This document shows positions 1 through 28,900 of a stretch of 64,000 nucleotides of DNA, one piece after another. This DNA is from Ampullaceana balthica. Taxonomy: Eukaryota > Mollusca > Gastropoda > Lymnaeidae. How positions within the stretch are numbered: position 1 is the stretch's first letter; the number at the start of each line of letters is the position of its first letter. Made by a program: the position numbers and the translations under genes. Location: NCBI GenBank assembly GCA_944989445.1, contig CALYLW010000168.1, positions 558,001-622,000 on the forward strand, read 5' to 3'. The notes under the pieces were generated by a model. It was not told where the DNA came from, made no database searches, and saw nothing but the letters and a program-made list of their open reading frames with translations.

Positions 1-80
1 TTAACACAGAGAAATGCTGTTATCCTTTACAATATCGGGACTTGGAAGTTTTGAGACAACGTTGAGAGGTGTACACTAAC

Positions 81-15178
<15,098 letters not shown>

Positions 15179-15602
15179 GATTGAAAAGGAACACAATGGC
15201 ACCTTTCCAAAGACAAAGAGTATTTTAGTTTACATTATTAGATAGTAATCATAGGATATTTGTGCTTCTCCACATAAGCCTAAAAATGGTTTCACTGTTT
15301 AACGAAATCTAAAGTAAAAACCGAGAACACTCAAAGATAAATCGTACAAGGAATAGGTAAAACTACTTACCGATCAATTTTAATACTAAAAATCAAAGCA
15401 GCATTAACAATGATATTTCCAGTCAATGTTTTTATTACACAAATTATATTTAAGTAACGTTTTAGGTAATATTTTTGTATCAGTGAAAGTTTTAAAAAAT
15501 GTTAAGGAATTTTTTTAAATACAAAACTATCACCAATCCTCGATAGTTTGAGCTTATATGATCCCTCGAAGGAATGGTGAGCATAGCCGCAATGGCAATA
15601 GG

Positions 15603-16356
15603 CAGAGCCGTCTTTACACCATTATGGGCCCCCGGGCAAAGAAATAGTGTTGGGCCCCTCCCCCGCAAGAATAAAAAAATTAATATACATATCTTATCTT
15701 ATCTGTTTACAGACGCTCCTTCTATACAGAAGATTATTGCGTCCTACGCTTGTCTATGGTTTGTGTTTAGTCCTGCATTTTTATTAGAGATTTAAATGTT
15801 GATAAAGTGTTGGTTTTCCTGGATTCTTCAGGCAACCCATTCCACGCCCGAATTCCGGACGGGAAGAAGGAAAACTTGTATGTGTTTGTTCTTGCATACG
15901 GAATAGGTTCAATAAGAAAGGTGTTTTTATCCTTATGTCTATCTGAGGGTTGTATTAAGTTATCTTTGTGTTGTATTTCTAAATTAGAATTAATTGCTTT
16001 ATGTATGATTACTACTTTGCTCTTGGTTCTTCTATCCTCTAGTGTTTCAAGGTTTAATGATTTAACTAATGGTGTTATTCTTGTCAGTTTCGAATATTCT
16101 CCAGTAATGAATCTGGCAGCTCTTTTTTGAATTTGTTCTAGTTTATCAATGTTTTCTTTGGTGGATGGGTCCCATACAGAAGATGCATATTCTAGTACAG
16201 GTCTCACCAAAGTGAGGTAGCATTTTAGTTTTATATCTCTATTACATTTGTTAAAGTAATATATATATATATATAAATAAACATATTCCCATGGGGCCCC
16301 TATGTTCGTGGGCCCCGGGCAAATGCCCAACGGGCCTATGCGTTAAGACGGCCCTG
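15603..16356. mobile_element. hAT MITE split by a LINE insertion
   Basis: Ends CAGAGCCGTCTTTA / TTAAGACGGCCCTG, with a near-exact 8-bp duplication (GCAATAGG / GAAATAGG). The 178-bp family consensus is divided by the LINE at 15688-16257. The GGGCCCC-rich arms identify it. Confidence 0.85.
15688..16257 (-). mobile_element. CR1/Jockey-like LINE, 3' part with open C-terminal RT frame
   Basis: Minus strand encodes about 160 residues without stops: LVRPVLEYASSVWDPSTKEN, LEQIQKRAARFITGEYSKL, VVIIHKAINSNLEIQHKDN and FFPSGIRAWNGLPEESRK to LIKMQD. It then has the TCTTCTGTATAGAAGGAG end. It is the uninterrupted equivalent of the target of the 3.1-kb element. Confidence 0.88.
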
Positions 16357-16405
16357 GAAATAGGTGTGCGATGTTGGCGTTGGAAATGAAAACCATGATT
16401 GTCTG

Positions 16406-19008
16406 CAGGGGTGGACTGGGGAGTCCAAGCGGCCCGGAAAAAAAAACAAAAAGCGGCCCTATCTTCATAACTTTTATTTTCCTTGTGCATTTTCTCCATC
16501 CAAACGTGAGGGCCGAGGCCTTCAAAGTCATGGGTCACTTTACAAATTACAATATACAATAACATAACAAAAAAAACCCCGATAAATCGCATTTTTAATT
16601 TATATTTATAGATAAAATATCAAGAATGCGTTAATTCAAGTTATAAATCAATTTATTCGGACTCACTGTGATGGTGTTTATAGTATAAGCAACTTCTTTA
16701 ATCTGGGTGCCATTTCGGCTACATAATCTATAATTGTGTCACTATTCAGTTCACTTAAAACATCGGGCCACGCTTGAATCATTGTTTATCCCATAAAAGT
16801 TTTAATACGTTTTAGTTTCGAAAAGCTTCTTTTTTTCGGAAGCCAAAGTGACAGGAATAGTTTTTTTTAAAGAAACTGCAAAATATTAACAGGATCGTTG
16901 TAGGTAACTGCAGGAATTATGGAACTCAATGATTGGAACTCTTCAGCAAGCATGAAACCATCAAGATCCTTACTTTTGTAGGCAGTGAGCTTTTCTCAAG
17001 ATTCATACAGCAATTCATTAGATCATTGTTTTGTAATTGATGAAATTTAAAAAGAAATCCTAAACGAGTCATGATGCCTTAGTATTTGTTCAATTTACAT
17101 GTCCATCGACATGATTGCATATCAACAAACTAGTAAAAAAAATCTGTGCCAAGCTAATTTTTTCTTGTGCATCTATAAATCCTTCGTCTTCTCCTTCATA
17201 TGTAAATTGTTTTTATTTCTTTTTCAACTGGGTTTAAATGGGTTCAACTTCTATGTCTGTGGCGATTTCTTTTGCAAATGTAATTGCTGTTTCAAAACCA
17301 CGATTGCAGTAAGATTTCTACCATTTGCAAGAATGTTACATGCTCTCAACTTCAGTTACTCGACCGACAGAAATATTTTGTAATTCTTTGCTGGTGTAAT
17401 TAAAATGCGACAATATGTCGTACCAAAAAGCATTTGAAACAATGAAATTGAAGTTCATAAGTTGTTTGCACAAAGACTCTGCTTCACTTCAAGATTTTAG
17501 ATCACTAATTTGCTATGGTGCTTTGAAAAGTGCATCATCGATTTCTCCTGCTTGATATCGCAATACCTTTACGCTTTCCACGTGGCTTTCCAATTGTCTT
17601 TCAGTGGTTTCACAGAAATATTTCAAACATACTTGGAAAATAAAGCACATCGCTTTGTTGAAGCAGAAAATAAAATATAGATTCGTTAAATTATACCAAA
17701 AAACGTCATTGCATCAGCATAAGTTTTTACCATATAACATAGCAGCAAGTTGTAGCTGTGAAGGGTACAAAGGGTAAAAAATGCCCTGGGGTTTAATTGT
17801 AATAGACGACCTTGTACGCCTCACTTATGCCTATCATGTTCGCATCGTTGTCGTATCTTTGACCGCGGATATCAGAAACATATTAGCCCAATTTTCTCAG
17901 TTCCAATAGTAAGATACAAAGCAGTTGTTGCCCAGTACTTTCTCCCACTTCTAGAAAACATATGAAGTGCTCATGAGTTACTTCAGAATGTCCACCTCCT
18001 TGGCTTACATAGCGCATTGTCAGTGACATCTGTTCTTGGTGACATTGGCACGGTGTGCAATCAAGTATTACTGAAAAGTGTTTAGCTGATTTTACTCTTC
18101 CTACAATAATTTTCCTTACCTTATTTCCCCATCAATGAAATGAGTTCGTTCTGAATGCGCTTTCCTAAAGTAGAATTTGTAATCTTCATATATTTTCCTG
18201 CAAAACCGAAACACATTTTGCTAGTGATTCCATGAGACCCAGAAAGTTTCCATTGTTTGCCTGATGTATTTATCAACTTAACTACGAAATAGCTGAGCGA
18301 GAAATCGGACAATAGCCATGAGACGTTGAAATACACTATACAAACTAGCCTTTTCACTGTTAATTATTTTTTGGCTTGGCCTGTCAATTGTCATTGTTTT
18401 GTTAGCCTGTTTTTCATCTCAAACCATTCCAAAGTAGATGTAATATTATGTCCCTTTGATTTATCATGATCAGACAGTCTAACACATTTTTTTTAAAATT
18501 TCACTTACCATAGCGAGTTAAAGCATAAAAGTGGCGTTCTCGTTTTTAAAATGTTCTGAATATTTAAATGTTTACTAAAATACGCTAGGAAAAATACTTT
18601 TTGCATTAGGATTTAGAATGATTATAATATGCTTTTATATTAGTACGGAATTTTTCTACTTATTTTATCTGAAAAAATAAATATAAAGTTTTCTAGTTAC
18701 GTTGTTATAAAAAAAGTTTTGCGTAATAGAAGTAAAATTGTAAAAAGTAGTAAAAATGTTTAGTCAAAGCGCGGGACCGGCCCTGATTTCAGTTTAGAGA
18801 AAGATCTCTCACAAGCTACTTGGGTAGACGACAGAGTCAATAACAGTTTATAAGCGCTAAAGAGATGTTTGTATGTTTGCCCATAGTTACTGTATTTTTG
18901 TAGTACAGAAAAGCAGCAAACAGGACATTTTTTTCAAGATTAATTATTATTATATCACCGGTCCTGGCGGCCCACCGGAAATTTTCCCGGTGTCCCAGTC
19001 CACCCCTG
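16406..19008 (-). mobile_element. hAT element with decayed transposase (ZMYM1/DUF4371-like)
   Basis: 2603 bp with ends CAGGGGTGGACTGGG / CCCAGTCCACCCCTG and exact 8-bp duplication ATTGTCTG (16398-16405 and 19009-19016). The minus strand near 17230-17570 encodes degraded transposase: LRYQAGEIDDALF, SLCKQLMNFNFIV, FWYDIL and GFETAITFAKEIA. Stops and frameshifts break it. Confidence 0.85.
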
Positions 19009-19179
19009 ATTGTCTGGTGTGCTATGTTAAGTTTTACGCTTGTGTCACAAACAGAATTTACAGTGCCTTTCATAGTAAGCTACAAATTCAAAATTCAGAC
19101 CCCCTAAACCATTGCAAGCGTACATTTTTTACACGCCAATGAACACATACAGCAAGCTTTACATTACCTTACCGTATAT

Positions 19180-19380
19180 TATTTTTTACGGCACTCCTTC
19201 TATACCATCGATTAATGCTTCTTACGCTTATCCATGGTTCACGTATAGGTTTGCTTTTTAAAATTTTTTTTATATATTTTTTATTTTTTTTTATTTTATT
19301 TATTTTTTTTATATTAAAAATGTTGATAGAGTGTTGATTTTATTAGTTTGTCCAGTCAACCCATTTCACGCCCAAATATA
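19180..19380 (-). mobile_element. Degenerate LINE 3' fragment
   Basis: Weak copy of the CR1/Jockey-like LINE 3' end on the minus strand: ACTCCTTCTATAC, CTTATCCATGG, and CAACCCATTTCACGCCC on the plus strand all match the family. Confidence 0.55.
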
Positions 19381-19689
19381 ACTTGAAAATCGTTTAGCAT
19401 GAAATTGAGGATCTGAATTAATTTTTTTTGTTAAAGAATATTACAAAAAAGTGCATAAACCGACCAAAATTAAGTTTATTAGAATTCATTTTATTTACAT
19501 ATATATGTATAAGCATGCACTTAAAATATTAATATCAACAGATCTCAAATATTAACAAGAACGTAGGCTACATAAATTTCATAAATTATTTTCAGTATAA
19601 CAACAGGAGAAAAAAACCAACAACATTTATTTGTTTTCTTTTTGGAAAATAATATGATATATATTTATTATTATTTTCTTAAATTATTT

Positions 19690-19735
19690 TATTGTTGTTG
19701 TTGTTATTATTATTATCATTATTATTATTATTGCA
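19690..19735. repeat. TTG/ATT microsatellite
   Basis: (TTG)n followed by (TTA/ATT)n, about 45 bp. Confidence 0.85.
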
Positions 19736-20379
19736 TTGGGGCGGGAGGAGTGGAGAGAGGAGTAAAGGACTCGTCTCATCATCTCAATGGTGTCGGTATT
19801 TCAAAGCCAAGTTAGCCTCCTTACGTATGAAACATAAAATAACCCCGCTCTTTGATTTCAAGCCCCTCTTAATTCTCTCAAGTCTTGTGGGCGGCTATGG
19901 AGGTCTTTGGGGGGATCAAAGCTGTCAACGAAGATAGAATGCTGCTTCTGCCTTGTTTCTTTTTTCTATGAGTATGAGATTTCTGTTATCACGTGTCATA
20001 CCATCCATCTATTTTCACCGGCTTGTTGAAATCCTGTTATGTTTTTTATGCTTATTTCTATTTTACCCCCCCCCCTTTCTCCCAAGCTCATTAATATTGA
20101 CAATGTTGGATATTTCACTTGAGGATACATCTTCTTCCGGTTGAGTCGTCTATTGATCTGTCTTGGATATCTTTGGGTTGCTCGTTAACTTCTGGCTTAT
20201 GATTCTGTTTTCTCTCCCCCCCTCCCCCATTCTCCCCCCCCCTCCATCCCCCCTCTCTCTATCTCTCTGGCAGCATGAAGTTCCATAGAGCATGTCTTTG
20301 ATTGCCGACAAAACCAAAAGTTGAGGCAAGAGCAGACGACGAGCAATCGAGTGTAAAAACTGAACCCAATGACACGGAC

Positions 20380-20725
20380 GGACCTAAAAGGAAGAGATGA
20401 CATGGACAGACCTACAGGAAAGAGATGACATGGGAAGACCTGCAGGACAGAGATGACATGAACATACCTACAGGACAGGGGTGACATGAACATACCTAAA
20501 GGACAGAGATGACATGGATCGACCTACAGGACAGAGATGACATGGGCAGACATACAGGACAGAGATGGCATGGACAGACCTACAGGACAGAGATGACATT
20601 GACATACATAAAGCACAGAGATGACATGGACAGACATACTGGACAGAGTTGAAATGGGCAGACACACTGTACATACTGGATAGAGATGACATGGGAAGAC
20701 ATACAGGACAGTGATGACACATATT
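20380..20725. repeat. 28-bp minisatellite GACATGGACAGACCTACAGGACAGAGAT
   Basis: About twelve imperfect units of GACATG(G)(A/G)CAGAC.TACAGGACAGAGAT. Diverged matches are at 33722-33830 and 34640-34850. Confidence 0.92.
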
Positions 20726-20770
20726 ATTAATATAGTGATGCAGGGAATTTCTGGGCAAATACAACCTAGT

Positions 20771-21055
20771 GGGGACGCGGTGGTCGAGTGGCAGCGCACT
20801 GGACTGTCGTACCGATGGTCACGGGTTCGAATCCGTGTGAAGGCAAGGGTTTGTTCCCGGGGCCTAGGGCGTCCCTGAGTCACCCCGCTCCGAATGGGTA
20901 CCTAACACTACATGTAGTTAGGCGGCTGGGTAATGCGTGGAACCCACAAAGCCGTGGCCTGTGATTGCTGCATCACTTGCCAACAGATCATCTGTCATGG
21001 TCTGTGGACGCAACTATCTTCTGCATAGAAGGAGCGTCTGTATAGATAAGATAGT
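20771..21055 (+). mobile_element. tRNA-derived SINE with LINE-like 3' tail
   Basis: Pol III A box GTGGTCGAGTGG (20781-20792) and perfect B box GGTTCGAATCC (20824-20834), a body with GAATGGGTACCTAACAC, then a 3' end (21007-21055) GGACGCAA..ATCTTCTG.ATAGAAGGAGCGTCTGTA...GATAAGATA that matches the 3' end of the CR1/Jockey-like LINE at about 14755-14808. Shared 3' ends are how SINEs recruit LINE machinery. Confidence 0.9.
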
Positions 21056-22716
21056 GAAGCCTCTGATTGTTAACATCACACTAGTCACTTCTTAAATCAC
21101 TTAATTATAATTCTTCCATGTTAACCATGTTAAATTGTGTCCTTTTTAAAATTAATTTGTTAACTTAGGAATTCAAGCATCATTGCTTTCTGTAGTTTTA
21201 ATCGTCACTAATACTGAAACCGAAAGAACTCTGTATTTGCTAAACTTGTGTATTCTTATCAACACCTTAATACGAATATTTAAGATACATTTCTAGGAAA
21301 TGAAACTATTTTGAGAGACACGATGGGCTGACTATAAATTGCTAACCGGTGTCCAATTAGTTTAGGGGACTTTGATTACAATTTTACATTAATAACGAGA
21401 AGTAGAGACATTAATAAATCTTTTTGAATGGCCAAATTATATTGTAAAACGAAAATGTGTGATAAATTAATCTGTATTTTGAGCATTTCCACTCATTAAA
21501 TTGAAATTCCGTATCTTAAATAAACATTGTAATTTTTTGTTGTTTAAATTAAATTTAAATTAATTAAATCAAGACTTATTTTGGCATTATGGATATGGGT
21601 GTCCTTAATGTTGGAAAGTTGTCTCATTGTGTTTAAAATTAATTTTTTTACGTATTTTAATTTTAATCATATACGAGAGGTTGCTTAGAGGTGCAAATTT
21701 CACACGTATCCCTCTCCCTGTGCCACCCGCCCCCTACCTGCACGGGAAATAAGTTGGCTATGAAACTATCTTTCTTAGCACCGGATTCCTTAAATGTTTA
21801 GTTTTTCTTAGAATAAAGGAAATTCCCGCAAAATGAAATTAAAAACACTTCAGTGTGACTTCAATAAACAAAGAACAGCTGTAAGTTAGTGTAAGCTGTG
21901 TGTGAAGTTACAAAGTTACTAATTACTGTTACTATGCTATTTGAGTAAAATGTTATTGTTATGCTGTACAATTCGTAAATTAAATTTAAAGTGATGTATC
22001 CTAATTTTTTTCTCAAAATTAACACAAAGTCGACAAAGTATAAAATATGACTAATATGTGTATAATTATAGAAATTAAATAAATCATATTCATATTATTA
22101 ATATTAATTACATTTACTTCATTTACATATTCTATGACCAAGACCAAGTCGTCCCAGAATTACCGGTACTATTGTTAATACATGTATTGTAATTATTTGA
22201 CAATTAGTATTAATAATACGACTATATTAGCTTTAATAAGTAAGTAAAGTTTATTAAAGGCAAGGAGAGAACTGGTAAAGCCAAAGTGCCCAAAGTCCAA
22301 AGCTAATTTAAATGGCTATAGACTATAGGCTATGGCTATGGGCTTATGGGCACTATAGCTATATATTTCCCAATAAATTTATAATATTATAATTGTGTAT
22401 TAATGACAATGTTACTTTCAATGTATTTAAATAGAATTTTAAAGAAAGTTATTGAGTTTGAGTGATTTCTAAAAATATGAATATGAGAACATTTTAATTT
22501 TAGATTTTGAAATAAAAAAAATAAAATTTAAGTTTAGCACAACAATTGTACTAGTCTAACTAGTACTAATAATAGTAATAAATAATTTTCAAAAAATTGA
22601 TATTTTCCCCATAATATTTTGAATTGAGTTGGTTATATCTTTTTATTAATAATTATTTAATATACTTTTTTATTATGTTATTTTAATACATTTTGCATTT
22701 GCTTTTTTTCCCCCAG
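21056..22716. other. AT-rich intergenic / promoter region of the helicase gene
   Basis: Unique-looking AT-rich sequence apart from short tandem words near 22300 (CTATAGGCTATGGCTATGGG). Presumably holds the helicase promoter; no TATA-type element stands out. Confidence 0.4.
21881..22716 (+). other. Candidate 5' UTR intron of the helicase gene
   Basis: A strong acceptor (pyrimidine tract ending CCCCCAG at 22711-22716) lies 201 bp before the helicase ATG, and a consensus donor GTAAGT starts at 21881. If both are used, the coding exon is preceded by an 836-bp intron and a non-coding first exon ending at 21880. This is inferred from splice-site quality alone. Confidence 0.4.
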
Positions 22717-22917
22717 AAATAAATCACATTAATAGATCTTAAACTTCAAATTCAATGCATTAAAGGATGAACAATAAATGCAAAACATCTTAAAAAAGAG
22801 TTGGCCTATTCTTCAAAAAAGTGTTTAAAATTTAATATCTTGTTTAATATCGGGAAATTCTTATGTAGTTGGGTATCACATTAAGACTAAGACAATCAAA
22901 ACTAACTTAAATGTGCC

Positions 22918-25900
22918 ATGTCTAAAAGAGGACAGTCTCGTAGAAAAGATGATGGGAGAGAAAGACGCTTTATGTCTATGTCCGACTCTAATATAAATTT
23001 TCCACAAAATCCTCAAAACTCATATAGTAATGGACGTGTTCAACACACAGAGCCTTTATTAAGCCGTGGTGATTTTCAAACTCATCGTCACAATGTCTAT
23101 CGACAATATTCAGATATGCAGTTTACTGATCAACCTTTTGATGGTCATCTGAGAGATAGCATTGTTGTGAACAACAGATCAAATGACCAATACCCTCACA
23201 GCAATCACAGAAATGATCCACAACTTGAGAGGCAAAGACAATACCCATTTAATAGATCATTTGAGGCCAACAATGTAAGAAATAACAAACCTGCCTGTGA
23301 TCCTAGAGTAAGTCAACAATCACAATACAGACCACCGCCTCCACCAAATGAGCTATACCCTCAAAGCAGTCACAGAAATGATCAACAACTTGAGAGGCAA
23401 AGACAGTACCCATTTAATAGATCATTTGATGCTAACGATATAAGAAATAACAAATCTGCCTATGATCCCAGAGTAAGTCAACAATCACAATACAGACCAC
23501 CGCCTCCATCAAACTCTTACTCTCATGGTCGTGTGCCCAAAAGTGGTTGTAATCCCAATAACAACCCTTTTCAATCAAGTGAAAATTCAACAAGTAGAAG
23601 GATAAATAGTAAAAACAATTCAGGAATTCATCCATTGATGCAAGACATAAGAGTAGAGGAGGCCAAGGCCATGCAGAGCACTGACAGGAATCAACATGTT
23701 GGTGCTTGTGATATACTTGAAGATAACAATAAAATGAGTGGCAGGCCAAGAAGAAGAAACAGGAACAAAAATTCTCAACCTGGAATAGAAGGCCAGAATT
23801 ATCATCAGAAAGATGTAGATATTACAATACCCGACAAAAGAAAATCCCAAAGTCCTACCAATGGTCAGCCAGTGAATGATAGGCCCATAAGTCAAATACA
23901 AAGAAGTCCAGTTTCTACATCAAACACAAAATTAAATAGAATAGCCCCAAGTTCTGATGAAGAGGAGTTAATACCATTAGTTTCAACAAAAGCAGGTTTG
24001 ACTATCAAGAGAAAATTCAAAAACTCGAAAGATTTAATGGAATGTGTAAACTTATGTAAGCCTGAAATAATTAATGTCAACCTGACATTTATTGAAGAGT
24101 CTATCAACTGTGGCCTAAGTGAAAGCTTCTGTGTTGTTGTCATCCAATGTCAAAGTAAAGAGTTGGCCGAAGAATGGATAAAAAATTTGTGTCTTAACTT
24201 TAAGATAAAGTTGGAGGCAGATGGTGATTATGAAATTTCCATCACCAACGATGATGAAAAGAGACAAGAAAGAGTTTCAAGTCACACAAATATAAATAAT
24301 GAACGAGACAAAGCTTTGAACTATAGGTTAAGAAAGACATCAACTAACATAAATAATGACAGCCGAAAATCCGAAGACAGGCAAGCAAATTCCAATATTC
24401 ACCTACAAGAAAGAAGAGAGAACATATCAAAAAATGACCCTAAACCATTGCCCACAAAAATTTTAATTACAATTGGCCAGGACATCGCAGATGAAAAAGC
24501 AGTTCACGACTTCCTTAAAGATTTTAAAGTATTTGTTTCAAATTTGATTTTAGTAGAGTTATCAAACACTTCTTACTCAGTTCTAGCTCCAAGTAAATCA
24601 TCTGCAGGAAAAATCCTTAAAAGTCTCAATAAAAGGAAAGGGAATCTCTGCATCACAGCTCAGATAGAAAATGAGAATGTTTTAAAAAACAATGAATTTA
24701 AGAAAGAACACTCGGAACAACAAATTCAGGAGACATTGAACATTATTGAAAGTAAATTGAAGTCATCCTTACAAAAGCACCAGTCTAAAACCATGCAATA
24801 CCAAAAAATTCTGCAGCCATCACCAGGCAAGAGAAATGACAATGAAGCTGATGAACTTGAAGTGCTGGCTTTGAAAGACAAACTTAAAGAAGCAGAAAAA
24901 CAAGCAGAAGAATTTAATTTGCGAACTAGTATTTTAAAAAAGAAAGTAAAATCTTGCGATCCCGCTAACACATCGGTTAAAGAAATGAACAAGATCCTTG
25001 AAAATGTTGGTATAGAATGTAATCGATTGACAGCTGCACTTCCAATGTATGCCAGGCGGCGGGAAATAGTAGAAAAAATAAGGGAAAATCAAGTGTCCAT
25101 TATAATTGGAGAGACGGGATCTGGCAAAAGTACACAGCTGGCTCAGTACATTTTTGATGCAGGACTTCATGAAGAGAAGCAGATTGTTTGTACTCAACCA
25201 CGAAAAGTTGCTGCTATAACTCTGGCTGAAAGAGTTGCTCAAGAAATGGTGGGTAAGGTTGGAAGCCTTGTTGGATACAAAACTGGAATTAAAAAGTGTG
25301 TTTCTGAAAATACTAAAATAATATACTCGACGGATCACTGCCTACTAAATGAGTGCTTAAAAGATCCCGATTTGTCCAGCTATTCCTGCGTCATTGTGGA
25401 CGAAGCTCACGAGCGTAGCATTTACACAGATCTTTTACTAGGAATGATCAAAGCTTCTTTAGCAAAGAGACCAGATTTGAAAGTGATAATAACATCAGCA
25501 ACCATAGACCCGGCTATTTTCATTAAATATTTTAAATCAAGTCCTGAGCTACGAGTGTCCGGAAGGACATTTCCAGTGGACGTCGTTTATGAAGACTTGG
25601 ACAACACGACAGAATTTGAAGATTATGAAACTAAAGCAGTGGCCAAGGCCATTTCAGTTCATAAGACTGAAGATCAAGGTGACATCTTAGTTTTTCTCAC
25701 ATCACCAGTAGAGATCATGAGATGCATTGAAGAGTTTGAAAAACAGATGAAAGGAACCAGAAATTATAAGTGCTTTCCACTTCACGGACAGCTGGGTTCT
25801 GATGAACAAAGGAAAGTATTTGAAAAGCTACCAGAGGGAATGAGGAAAATAGTCTTTGCCACAAACTGTGCCGAAACTTCTATCACCATCGATGGGATTA

Positions 25901-28900
25901 AATTTGTCATCGACACGGGCGTTGCTAAGGAAATGAGGTACGATGCTAAAAAGAACATTAGTTTACTCGGCACTCATGTTATCAGCCAAAGTTCTGCAGA
26001 TCAAAGGAAAGGTCGGGCTGGCCGCACATCTAGTGGGAAATGTTTCAGACTGTATTCAGAGAGTGGTTACAAGTCCATGGCTTCCACAAGCCAACCTGAA
26101 ATATTAAGAATGCACCTGGGGCAAGCTGTTCTGAAACTGGCTGAACTTGGTATAGACTGTAGGACTTACGACTTTGTAGAATCTCCAAGTGATGATGCAT
26201 TAGATTCTGCATTGAGTTTGTTGCGAAACCTGGGCGCGTTGAATGGCCAAGGCATCACAGAGGTGGGGCGCTGGATCTCAAAGTTACCACTGGATCCCAG
26301 ACAGGGTTACCTTGTGTACCAAGGACATCAAGAAAATTTACTTTACGACTCAGTTGTCTTAGCTGCCCTCATTTCAAATGGATCCAACATTTTCTACAGA
26401 GGACTTACAGAGTCTGACCAGCAGAAATCTTCAAAAAGTAAGAGCCAGTTTGGTTCAATTTATGGCGATGTTTTCACATGTATGGAAATCTTCAAAACCT
26501 GGATGAAACTCCCAAAAAAGGAAAAACCAAAATGGTGCCATGCCAATAGTATCAACTACAAAGTGATTAATGTCATAAGAAATAATGTGACTGAGATTGC
26601 TGAGATTTTAAACAAAGAGTTGGGGATTAAATTTGATTTTAGCTTTTCAATTGGTGATACTGATACAGTTTTGAACATTATGAGAAAAGTTATATTCCAA
26701 GCTTACTTGTCAACTCTGAGCCATTTTCTTGGTCATTCCAGGGCCGGATATTACGCCATGGTTGTAGATCGACAGGTGCATATTCACCCTTCATCCAGTC
26801 TCATTAACCAAAATTCAAACCCTGATTGGGTAGTTTATACGGAATTAACGAAAACCTCCAGGGACTTCATTAGAGGCATCACTGTAGTGGAGGAAGACTG
26901 GGTGCTTGAGGCGATAGAAAAAAACAACCTTTCAGTTAACATGGAACAAGTCCTCAATAGAAAGGTTGACATTGTTCACAGAGTAGAAGTTGGTCAATCC
27001 ATGTTCAAGCATCTAGTGGGACCAAGATTTGCCAACTTACGTGCTCTGGAAGATGAGCTGTCAACCAGAGGTATGACCACTGTTGTTGTGGAGGCTGACA
27101 GAGATTTGGGTACAATTGACATTTACTCGTCTACCGCCATGAACGAAGATATATCGGAAGCCCTCGATTCCAACAAAAAGCGGGTTTTAGATTCCCTTGA
27201 AGCCGACGAGGAAGAAAAAGCAGTTGTGAAGAATTCAGCTGGGGTAGACACAACTGGGTTTCGAGTTACACTTGGACGGGGAGCCTCGGTGAAATCCATC
27301 TTCATGCCCGACGAAAGCAATAAAATTCTCATCACAAAAACTTCACATAAGACAACAGAAGAAGAATTGAGGGAAAAGTTTGAAGCATTTGGGCCCGTTA
27401 TAGAATGTATTCGTTTCAAGAGCTCTGACCCTTGGGGTTTTATTAGATACGGGTCAAGTTCAGAGGCCAAGCATGCGGTGGAAGGTACGCAAGGGGATGA
27501 AACAAACAGAGCTAAATTAAAAATTGAAACTAGAAACAATCAGTTGAAAAGTAAACTTGAGGCCAGATTGAGTTGGTGCAGACGACCCATTAAACCACCG
27601 GGAACTGCCTTTATTAAATGCTCGCCAATCGATAAACCTTCTCTCGTGGGTCGCAGCATTCTTCTTTCCAGTGGTTGGACGGATATCAAAGTTTCTAGAA
27701 ATGAAGATGATTTAATCTGTTTTAAAACAGGATTAGCCAATGAAAATGAAATCAAGAATCAAGTCTTACAGCTGCTTGGAAATGATGAACGAAGTGCTAA
27801 ATCTGTTCGTGTTAATGTTAACAGAGAGAGGGTCACAGCTTTCCCCAACGATGAAGTTAGAGAGTTAAAACAAGAGCTAACGGAGCAGTTTAAAATAATT
27901 ATGAAAACAAAGCAAGAAAAATTTCAGGTGAATATGCAGACTCCAAAGGAACAATCTAGTTTTTATGTTGCGTTCATTCACTTTGACAATCCCGATGAAG
28001 GTACGCAGGCGTGTCAACTAGCAAGGCAAACCCTCAGTATCAGGGGTAACATTGTGGACGTTAGCCCTACACTGAAAACTACTATGTTTGTACCTAAAGC
28101 CATCATGAGTTCTTGCCAATCTTGTTTTGATGACATACGAAAATACTTGGATGGTGAAAAAGAGGTAAATGTAAGTGTCAGAGCAATGAAACAAGGAGAT
28201 CACGCCATTGATATTAAAGCCACCAGAGCGGAGGAGCTGGTAGAAGCAAGAAACTTGTTTCAGAAGGTACTAGATGGAGACATCATAGATTGTGGATTGA
28301 ATGACCTTCTACGAGGTCTTTTAAAACATGAGGGGAGAAAACTTTTGAAGACAGTAGGAGAAAAAACAGGTGTTTATTTGATGGTAGATGACCGTAAAGA
28401 AAAGATTCACCTGTACGGTACGGATGAAAATATCAATCTCTCAAAAATCCAGATTAACGAATATTTAGGTAAGCTTGCTGATGGAAACACTGTTGAAATC
28501 ACTCTGCGCGGGTTCGGAAAACCACCTGGTCTGATGAAAGAAGTGATGTTAAAATATGGCAGCTCACCCGACAATTTAACTGAAAAATTTGGTCTGAACA
28601 GTGTAAAAATAGATTTCAAACAGCAGAAATTGTTGTTAAGTGGACCCAGAGATCGTGTGGAGGTTGCTGTAGGTAATATTGCCGAACTGGAAAAAATTGT
28701 ATCTCTCTCTGCGAGCATGAGGATTAAAGATAAATCTATGCCAGACTGTGTCGTTTGCATGTGTCCTGTTGGGGGCGGGGCTGACTTGTACAGACTCGAA
28801 GGATGTGGTCACGGCTACTGCCACTCTTGTCTTAAGCTTATGGTCAGCGTTACGGTTGGCGACAAGCAGTTTCCCATCACCTGTGCCAGTGAGGGTTGTA

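Noticed and set aside
16251..16592. 113-residue minus-strand ORF
   Set aside because: Spans the junction of a hAT MITE and the next hAT element; composite of repeat ends.
19692..19937. Leu-rich ORF
   Set aside because: Begins in a TTG/ATT microsatellite; no further support.
20197..20883. Long minus-strand ORFs with repeated MSSLS/HVISVL words
   Set aside because: They are translations of the 28-bp minisatellite and part of a SINE.
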